Source of the DNA: DATKGL01 sp035510455
Lineage (GTDB): Bacteria > Patescibacteriota > Saccharimonadia > Saccharimonadales > UBA4665
DNA length: 19,412 bases
Assembly: GCA_035510455.1 (NCBI GenBank)
Contig: DATKHB010000008.1
Coordinates: forward strand, 1-19,412
Direction of reading: 5' to 3'
Made by a program: the position numbers and the translations under genes. This document shows positions 14,648 to 19,412 of the stretch, in pieces. The notes under the pieces are model-generated. The model saw only the letters and a list, made by a program, of their open reading frames with translations, made no database searches and was not told the origin of the DNA. Numbering within the stretch: the first letter of the stretch is position 1; each line of letters begins with the position of its first letter.

Positions 14648-15841
14648 CTAGGTTTCAACGAATGTTAGAGCGTGGCCAATTCGGCCAGCGCGTCCAGTGC
14701 GGCCGATACGATGCACGTAATCGCCATATGATTGTGGTGCAGAATAGTTAACGACATGCGTTATGTCGACAACGTCTATACCGCGAGCCGCGACGTCGGT
14801 AGCTACCAAAACGTTAATTTTACTGTCTTTGAACCTGTCCAAAGCTTTTTGTCGTTTGGATTGTGATTTCCCGCCGTGGATGGCGTCAGTTTCGAAACCT
14901 CTTAGCTGAAGTTCTTTGCATAGTTTTTCAACGCTACGATGAGTGTCGTCAAAAACAAGTGCCTTGACGACAGATTCCCGGATTAGCAGTTCGTGTAATT
15001 TGTTGATTTTTTCGTTTTTCCCAGCGTAAGTAATAATGTTTTGATCGACATTGTCGCTTGTTTCGCCGGTTTTGACGACTACGTGTACTGGGTCAGTGGA
15101 GAACTGCTGGATAATTGTTTTAACGCGTTCATCTAGGGTTGCTGAAAAGAAAAAAGATTGTTTTGTCTGAGCGGTCTTGTTGAGAATAAAGCGGATATCG
15201 TTGATAAAGCCCATGTCTAGCATGCGGTCGACTTCGTCCAAAACAATAATGTCGAAATTGGACAAATTTAAAGTCTGTTGCTCCAAATGATCTTTTATTC
15301 GTCCAGGTGTACCAATTACAATTTGGGGCTTAAATCTTAAATCTCTAAGTTGAGGACCCATGGAAACCCCGCCAATAAGCAAGGCTCCGTTAAGCCCGCT
15401 ACTTTTGGCGATACTGCGGCACTCTTCTTCGATTTGCTGAGCTAGCTCACGGGTGGGGGCCATAATAAGTGCAGATTTTTTTTCTCCGGTTATTAGCTGA
15501 TGAAGTATTGGTACAGCAAAGGCGGCCGTCTTACCCGTACCGGTGTTAGCGATACCCACAACGTCTTTCCCGAGAAGGCCTATCGGAATCGTTTGGTCTT
15601 GAATTGGCGTGGTGACATCAAAACCTTTTTGAGTGAGATTTTGTTTTATAAGGGGGGTTATCGTAAAGTCCGAAAACTTACTGGTTATCACGGGCTCATC
15701 ACTAGACGTGGTTTTTGCGCTTTGTATGAATCGCGATGGGTGAATATACTCTTTTTTGGGTTGGCGTCCACCGGACTGTGGGCGTTTTGAGTGTTGGGAC
15801 GAACTATAAGTATTAGGTCGCCGGTATTGAGAATAAGACAT
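14648..15841 (-). CDS. DEAD-box family ATP-dependent RNA helicase (DEVD variant)
   Basis: 397 residues. A polar, Arg/Ser/Gln-rich N-terminus of about 50 residues precedes the two RecA-like domains. The motifs appear in order: the Q-motif region (56-84), Walker A ANTGTGKT (98-105), PTRELAQQ (129-136), TPGR (178-181), DEVD (202-205) in place of DEAD, SAT (233-235), VLVATDVAARGID (344-356) and HRIGRTGR (377-384). The chain ends soon after the last motif, so it lacks the C-terminal RNA-binding tail of DbpA or CsdA. The basic extension is instead at the N-terminus. A role in ribosome assembly or mRNA unwinding is likely, but the exact paralogue (rhlE-like) is not certain. AAAAGGAT at 15851-15858 is a fair Shine-Dalgarno sequence. 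Confidence 0.92.
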   Translation of the reverse strand: MSYSQYRRPNTYSSSQHSKRPQSGGRQPKKEYIHPSRFIQSAKTTSSDEPVITSKFSDFTITPLIKQNLTQKGFDVTTPIQDQTIPIGLLGKDVVGIANTGTGKTAAFAVPILHQLITGEKKSALIMAPTRELAQQIEEECRSIAKSSGLNGALLIGGVSMGPQLRDLRFKPQIVIGTPGRIKDHLEQQTLNLSNFDIIVLDEVDRMLDMGFINDIRFILNKTAQTKQSFFFSATLDERVKTIIQQFSTDPVHVVVKTGETSDNVDQNIITYAGKNEKINKLHELLIRESVVKALVFDDTHRSVEKLCKELQLRGFETDAIHGGKSQSKRQKALDRFKDSKINVLVATDVAARGIDVVDITHVVNYSAPQSYGDYVHRIGRTGRAGRIGHALTFVET

Positions 15842-15969
15842 AAAAAAAGAATCCTTTTTAGTAGTTATTTAGTCGATTGTCTGCAATGAACATCGAGTCA
15901 ATAATTACTATCCCGGATTCATCAAAACAATATGTAAATTTTAGCATAATTAATATAAATAGGCAAACC

Positions 15970-16011
15970 ATAGCTAGGTCTTGTTAAAATCGAGTCTCTA
16001 AGCCCAGCTAT
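15970..16011 (-). terminator. Imperfect hairpin just after typA
   Basis: ATAGCTAGGTCTT (15970-15982) pairs with AAGCCCAGCTAT (16000-16011) with one bulge and one G-U pair. It lies 3 bases beyond the typA stop codon. The T-run on the minus strand is poor (GGTTTG), so it may terminate weakly. The remaining 15842-15969 shows no gene. Confidence 0.45.
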
Positions 16012-16014
16012 ATT

Positions 16015-17844
16015 TTACGAGTTTTTATTGCTGCGTTTTCGTTTAAGATGATCTAACTCAGCTTTACGCAAACGAAGGGATTTAGGGGTTACCTCTAATA
16101 ATTCATCGTTCTCGATAAAGTCTAAACACTCTTCTAGGCTCAGTATTGTGGCCGGGGTTAACTGTACGGTCCCGTCGCTCGACGAACTACGCATATTTGT
16201 AAGATGTTTAGCCTTACATACATTCATCTCAAGATCATCGCTTCTTTTGTTCAAGCCGACAACTTGTCCGGCATAAACTTTTTCGGCAGGGCCAACGAAA
16301 CACGTCCCTCGACTTTCGGAAGTTTGTAGTGCGTATGGAGTAGTGATCCCATTCTCATAGGCTATTAGTACGCCGTTTCGTAACTTTTGGAGAGGTGCGC
16401 CTAGCGGTTGGTAGCCGGTCATCAGACTGTTCATAATGACCGTGCCCTTTGTGCTGGTAGTCAAAATATTTCGAAGGCCTAACAAAGCACGAGTAGGCAA
16501 GCCATAAATTAACTTAGTTACACCCTTAGGACTAGCAAATTGTTCTTTTAGAGTCGCTCGCCTAGCACCTAGAGCTGTCTGTACAGCACCGACATGTTCT
16601 ACCGGAACTTCAATGATTAGTTCTTCAATCGGTTCAAGAATTACGCCACCCTCTTCTTTGGTGACAACTTGCGGTTTACCCACCTCGAATTCATAACCTT
16701 CTCGCCGCAAGGATTCTATAAGGACGCTAAGATGCAGCTCGCCGCGTCCGCTAACCACAAAACCAATACTTTCTTCCTCAACCCTAAGCCCGACATTTGT
16801 TTCTAGCTCTTTTTTTAGTCGTTCACCGATCTGGCGGCCAGTAGAGAATTTACCCTCGATACCTTTGAAAGGACTGGTATTTGGCCCAACATAAATTTTT
16901 AGAGTCGGGGCTTCTATCTCGAGTATAGGAAGAGCTTCTGGCTGTAAGTCATCAGCTATAGTTTCACCGATTTGAGCATCAGCAATACCCGTTAATTGAA
17001 CAATCTCCCCAGCAACCCCTTCTTTAACTTGGATTTTACCAATCCCAGTACTCATGAGAATGCCGTCAATCTTAGCTTTTGATATGGTTCCATCTTTTTT
17101 GCAAAGAGTGACTTGATCAAATTCTTTAACGCGTCCGCGACTAATTCTGCCGATTACATACTTACCCTTAAAGTTGTCCCACGAAAGGGCAGAGACTAGC
17201 ATTTGGAAAGGCCTATCGGCCTCAACTTCAGGAGCTGGGATGTTCTGAATAATTGCATCAAAAAGTACCGATAGATCTACATCTTCTCCAAGGTCTGTGG
17301 GTGGAGTTGTCCATATTTTACCCTGACGGCCTATAGCATAGTAGGTAGGATAGTGGAGTTGATTTTCATGGACAGCTAGCTCCAAGAAAAGATCCGCTAT
17401 TTCATCCTCAACCTCAGCCAGCCGAGACCCCGACTTATCTATCTTGTTGATTATTACTATTGGTTTTAGGTCGTTAGCTAAGGCTTTAGCGAGTACAAAT
17501 TTCGTTTGGGGCATTGGGCCTTCTTGACCGTCGACAATTAATAAACACCCATCAGCCATGTTTATGGTTCGTTCGACTTCACCACTAAAGTCAGCGTGAC
17601 CCGGGGTATCGATGATATTTATACGATAATCACCATGTTGGACTGCCGTCACTTTAGCAGTTATGGTGATACCTCGTTCGCGTTCTTGATCGCCGCTATC
17701 CATGATCAGGTCTTGGCTCATTTCTGCCTGATTATCTCTGAAAGTTTTTGACTGTTTAAGTAATCCATCAACAAGCGTCGTCTTCCCATGGTCAACGTGG
17801 GCGATTATAGCAATATTACGAATTTTAGTAGGGTCTTGGCTCAT
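16015..17844 (-). CDS. typA: Translational GTPase TypA/BipA
   Basis: 609 residues from ATG 17844 (MSQDPTKIRNIAIIAHVDHG). GTPase motifs: G1 AHVDHGKTT (15-23), G2 RGIT (57-60), G3 DTPGH (79-83) and G4 NKID (133-136). The EF-G-like domains follow, with the TypA-specific C-terminus VCKAKHLTNMRSS and LEVTPKSLRLRK near the end. It binds the ribosome and helps assembly and stress or low-temperature growth. Start choice is uncertain. A TTG at 17862 in the same frame has a Shine-Dalgarno GAAGGGA (17870-17876) 7 bases upstream and would add six residues (TPLFF after the start). The ATG has only a T-run and a hairpin directly before it. ATG was preferred because the added residues are atypical. Confidence 0.95.
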   Translation of the reverse strand: MSQDPTKIRNIAIIAHVDHGKTTLVDGLLKQSKTFRDNQAEMSQDLIMDSGDQERERGITITAKVTAVQHGDYRINIIDTPGHADFSGEVERTINMADGCLLIVDGQEGPMPQTKFVLAKALANDLKPIVIINKIDKSGSRLAEVEDEIADLFLELAVHENQLHYPTYYAIGRQGKIWTTPPTDLGEDVDLSVLFDAIIQNIPAPEVEADRPFQMLVSALSWDNFKGKYVIGRISRGRVKEFDQVTLCKKDGTISKAKIDGILMSTGIGKIQVKEGVAGEIVQLTGIADAQIGETIADDLQPEALPILEIEAPTLKIYVGPNTSPFKGIEGKFSTGRQIGERLKKELETNVGLRVEEESIGFVVSGRGELHLSVLIESLRREGYEFEVGKPQVVTKEEGGVILEPIEELIIEVPVEHVGAVQTALGARRATLKEQFASPKGVTKLIYGLPTRALLGLRNILTTSTKGTVIMNSLMTGYQPLGAPLQKLRNGVLIAYENGITTPYALQTSESRGTCFVGPAEKVYAGQVVGLNKRSDDLEMNVCKAKHLTNMRSSSSDGTVQLTPATILSLEECLDFIENDELLEVTPKSLRLRKAELDHLKRKRSNKNS

Positions 17845-17870
17845 AAAAAATAACGGTGTCAAAGCACCGT
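17845..17870 (-). promoter_or_regulatory. Terminator-like hairpin directly before the typA ATG
   Basis: On the minus strand ACGGTG (17870-17865), the loop CTTTGA and CACCGT (17858-17853) are followed by TATTTTTT and then ATG. A hairpin with a U-run at the 5' end of the gene could attenuate transcription, or it could bring the upstream GAAGGGA closer to the ATG. Confidence 0.45.
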
Positions 17871-17886
17871 CCCTTCAGCTTAAATT

Positions 17887-17895
17887 ATTATACCA
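17887..17895 (-). promoter_or_regulatory. Extended -10 box TGGTATAAT of typA
   Basis: Identical to the box at 10223-10231. At 17 bases upstream is TAGTCA (17915-17910), a 4 of 6 match to TTGACA. The expected start near 17880 leaves room for the GAAGGGA ribosome-binding site, unlike the near-leaderless genes. The insertion sequence begins only 13 bases beyond the -35. Confidence 0.6.
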
Positions 17896-17928
17896 TAAGC
17901 AAGACCATATGACTAATATGACCGTATT

Positions 17929-17949
17929 AACTCACCACCTTTGCAACAT
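17929..17949 (+). repeat. Left terminal inverted repeat of the IS
   Basis: It begins AACTCACCACC and ends TTTGCAACAT. The reverse complement matches the right end at 18 of 21 positions, with an 11-base perfect inner core (ATGTTGCAAAG in the right-end sense). Confidence 0.75.
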
Positions 17950-17953
17950 AAAA

Positions 17954-18008
17954 GGTAGGCATCCTAAACTGTAGTTACTATCACATAATTACAAGAAAGG
18001 AGCCTACC
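17954..18008 (+). promoter_or_regulatory. Leader inverted repeat masking the transposase ribosome-binding site
   Basis: GGTAGGC (17954-17960) pairs with GCCTACC (18002-18008). After one bulged A, TCC (17962-17964) pairs with GGA (17999-18001) of the Shine-Dalgarno AAAGGAG (17996-18002). A transcript reading in from outside would fold the ribosome-binding site away. Confidence 0.5.
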
Positions 18009-18977
18009 ATGGCTTATTCTACCAACCCTAACCTACCTAGAGCGAGAGCTCTGGCTTTAAAACTACTAATACTTCAAGGCTTACCACTGCAAGTGGTAGC
18101 TAACAAGTGTGGCGTACATAGAGCTACTGTCTACAGGTGGAGACTGAAATGGCTAGAGATTAATGCTAATCAGCAACTTAAGAACTTTAACCGGCCGAGT
18201 CGTTCTGACGGCAAGAACAAATTTAGATTGTTATCTTGCAGCTGGCTTGTGCCAACGCTAAGTTCTAGACCGAAATACTCGCCCAATGCCATACCTGAGA
18301 ACATTGTTGAGCTCGTCATTAGTCTCAGGCAGCTCCTCAAGCGCTGTGCTGAAGTGGTTTGGTTTCACCTAACACAAGATAATGGCGTGAACATATCTCT
18401 GAGTAGTGTCAGGCGTATCCTGAGGCGGCATCACTACATTAAAGGCAGGAAGAAGAGGGTTAGACCCTCAAACCCCACGCGCCCATTAGTAACCAAGCCT
18501 GGTGAATTAGTCCAGACAGACACTATTCACTACGTAGATCCGTTTACTAAGCGCAGGAAGTACGTCTACACGGTAATTGACCTGTATAGTCGGATGACCT
18601 ATGCCGAGATACATAGTCACATACGGCCCGTCATTGCAGCGAGGACCATAACGAAAGCACAGGATATGTTTGGCTTTAGCTTTAACATGGTTCAAGCTGA
18701 CAATGGCCCAGAGTATAGCCGTTACTTTGAGGATGCTCTAGCTAGAGTTGGCATTACTACCAGACACTCTAGACTACATAGACCTAACGACAATGCCCAC
18801 ATAGAGAGATTCAATAGAACTATCCAGGAAGAGTGTCTGGGTAGACGCCTAGACTTTAGAATCCCAAACCAGCAGATCCAAACTAAACTAGATAACTACC
18901 TGGAGTTCTACAACACAAAACGTGTACACTTGAGCTTGCAGTACAGGACACCCAACCAAATGTTGCAAAGCTCCTGA
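18009..18977 (+). CDS. IS481-like DDE transposase
   Basis: 322 residues. The N-terminal helix-turn-helix (about 12-48, LPLQVVANKCGVHRATVYRW) recognises the element ends. A linker and a second helical segment (about 90-145) follow. The integrase catalytic core (rve fold, about 160-315) carries D171 (LVQTDTIH), D231 (QADNGPEYS) and E266 (RPNDNAHIERFNR), with the last two 35 positions apart. It cuts and joins the element ends. The ATG follows AAAGGAG by 6 bases, the clearest ribosome-binding site in the region, yet a leader inverted repeat could hide it. The last codons run into the right inverted repeat. Confidence 0.93.
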   Translation: MAYSTNPNLPRARALALKLLILQGLPLQVVANKCGVHRATVYRWRLKWLEINANQQLKNFNRPSRSDGKNKFRLLSCSWLVPTLSSRPKYSPNAIPENIVELVISLRQLLKRCAEVVWFHLTQDNGVNISLSSVRRILRRHHYIKGRKKRVRPSNPTRPLVTKPGELVQTDTIHYVDPFTKRRKYVYTVIDLYSRMTYAEIHSHIRPVIAARTITKAQDMFGFSFNMVQADNGPEYSRYFEDALARVGITTRHSRLHRPNDNAHIERFNRTIQEECLGRRLDFRIPNQQIQTKLDNYLEFYNTKRVHLSLQYRTPNQMLQSS

Positions 18978-18980
18978 GTT
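18960..18980 (+). repeat. Right terminal inverted repeat of the IS
   Basis: It begins ATGTTGCAAAG, ends CTCCTGAGTT, and overlaps the transposase stop codon. It ends 9 bases before the CCA end of tRNA-Arg. Confidence 0.75.
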
Positions 18981-18989
18981 TTATACGTA

Positions 18990-19066
18990 TGGTACGCCCG
19001 AAGGGATTCGAACCCCCGACCTTTGGTACCGGAAACCAACGCTCTATCCAACTGAGCTACGGGCGC
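18990..19066 (-). tRNA. tRNA-Arg, anticodon CCG, CCA end encoded
   Basis: Read on the minus strand. The acceptor stem is GCGCCCG / CGGGCGT (first pair G-U), the D arm GCTC...GAGC, the anticodon stem TTGGT / ACCAA with loop TTCCGGT (anticodon CCG, reading CGG Arg codons), the variable loop AGGTC, and the T arm GGGGG-TTCGAAT-CCCTT. Discriminator A is followed by encoded CCA (18992-18990). The length is 77 bases with CCA. Confidence 0.95.
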
Positions 19067-19071
19067 ACATT

Positions 19072-19077
19072 CTTATA
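19072..19077 (-). promoter_or_regulatory. Possible -10 box (TATAAG) of tRNA-Arg
   Basis: TATAAG on the minus strand ends 5 bases before the mature tRNA 5' end, and no clear -35 is seen. The box overlaps the final TAA of the toxin remnant. Confidence 0.35.
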
Positions 19078-19204
19078 ATCCTAACACCAATGCCATACCT
19101 TCATCTAGTTATCGCATTGTAAGAGCGTCTAGCTGACCAATCTTTTGACCGAGGAATTGCTTATAGCCCAGTTCTGAAGCCGGCTTACCATATTTGACCA
19201 CGAT
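19073..19204 (-). pseudogene. Decayed MazF/PemK-type toxin
   Basis: Directly after the antitoxin gene, one frame reads VKYGKPASELGYKQF, like the N-terminal motif (V/D)(Y/F)G.P.GSE.GY(K/R)RP of PemK/MazF toxins. It continues LGQKIGQLDALTMR, stop at 19109-19111, then LDEGMALVLGL and stop at 19073-19075. The last part matches the family end E(V/M)DEGLRLVLGL. About 110 residues would be expected but fewer than 45 remain. The middle (including the catalytic strand region) is deleted, one codon is a stop, and the start lacks a frame-correct GEIWW. It cannot make an active toxin. The similarity is judged from known family consensus. Confidence 0.6.
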
Positions 19205-19412
19205 TTACCACTTATCCTTAGGTAAAGACTGAGCCTGCAGGCTCGATAAACTACTATCAAGTCTAGAGTCCATAGTGGCGTAGACTTGGTTCAATTTCTG
19301 AGTAATATTGTCGTTTCGATGTTTTGCTAGATAGCTACTCAGGGCTTGCGTATATAACTGGCTGCGCGATTTGCCGAGACTGTCAGCTAGTTTTTCTGCC
19401 GAGGCAATCCCT
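19205..19412 (-). CDS. Ribbon-helix-helix antitoxin of a MazE/PemI-like type, 5' end outside window
   Basis: 68 C-terminal residues are visible, open to the right edge: IASAEKLADSLGKSRSQLY, then TQALSSYLAKHRND, a charged stretch NITQKLNQVYATMDSRLD, and the end SLQAQSLPKDKW. The order is that of CopG-type RHH antitoxins partnered with PemK/MazF: a helical DNA-binding half followed by a toxin-binding tail. The N-terminal beta-strand (about ten residues) is missing. In the family the protein binds its own promoter and neutralises the RNase toxin. The toxin gene next to it is broken, so this is probably an orphan antitoxin. It could still act as a repressor or cross-neutralise another toxin. Confidence 0.72.
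   Translation of the reverse strand, partial: GIASAEKLADSLGKSRSQLYTQALSSYLAKHRNDNITQKLNQVYATMDSRLDSSLSSLQAQSLPKDKW

Larger units (their letters stand above)
17929..18980 (+). mobile_element. IS481-like insertion sequence, about 1.05 kb
   Basis: One transposase gene is flanked by imperfect terminal inverted repeats. The size is typical of single-ORF IS481-type elements. No clear target duplication could be seen, so the exact ends may be off by several bases. It sits between the typA promoter and the 3' end of tRNA-Arg. The reading frame is full length, so the element may still be active. Confidence 0.8.

Noticed and set aside
17921..18990. Target-site duplication CGTAT flanking the IS
   Set aside because: CGTAT occurs at 17923 and 18986 but would leave unequal bases outside the two inverted repeats, so it is probably chance.
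1..19412. UGA recoding as in Gracilibacteria/Absconditabacteria
   Set aside because: TGA ends several genes at the expected place (for example 10990-10992 and 18975-18977) and no conserved protein needs TGA read as Gly.

Overview
The window looks like a chromosomal segment of a Patescibacteria/CPR bacterium, most likely a Saccharibacteria (TM7)-type lineage. This is inferred, not proven. The reasons are the giant Asn/Thr/Gly-rich surface protein of the kind seen in CPR genomes, small membrane-anchored paralogues of unknown function, a diverged RF1/PrmC pair, and tightly packed short housekeeping genes. TGA, TAA and TAG all serve as stops at gene ends, so nothing suggests UGA recoding.

Region 1 (1-7617) is a cell-surface locus. 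It opens with the 3' part of a giant gene: about five 80-residue repeats, a seven-blade propeller, an FN3-like segment with a Cys-containing insertion, and a tail-fibre-like C-terminus. Next come a small membrane-anchored protein, a broken paralogue of it, and a convergent third family member. Between them sits the most unusual gene of the window (6236-6880): a type IV prepilin N-terminus joined to a CHAP-type peptidoglycan hydrolase domain. The locus plausibly serves contact with, or breaching of, another cell's envelope.

Region 2 (7787-17862) is housekeeping: parA-parB, signal peptidase I (lepB) facing parB, then divergently a polytopic membrane protein and an HtrA-type serine protease. These meet, tail to tail, a minus-strand run of typA, a DEAD-box-type helicase, rpmE, prfA and prmC. 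prmC overlaps prfA, whose product it should methylate. Several first-in-transcript genes carry a TATAAT-like box so close to the start codon that their mRNAs would be nearly leaderless, while several other genes have clear Shine-Dalgarno sequences.

Region 3 (17929-19412) is accessory: an IS481-like insertion sequence with imperfect terminal inverted repeats lies between the typA promoter and the 3' end of a tRNA-Arg(CCG) gene. Beyond the tRNA is a MazEF/PemIK-type module. Its ribbon-helix-helix antitoxin runs off the right edge, and its toxin is a decayed remnant whose end overlaps the putative tRNA promoter.
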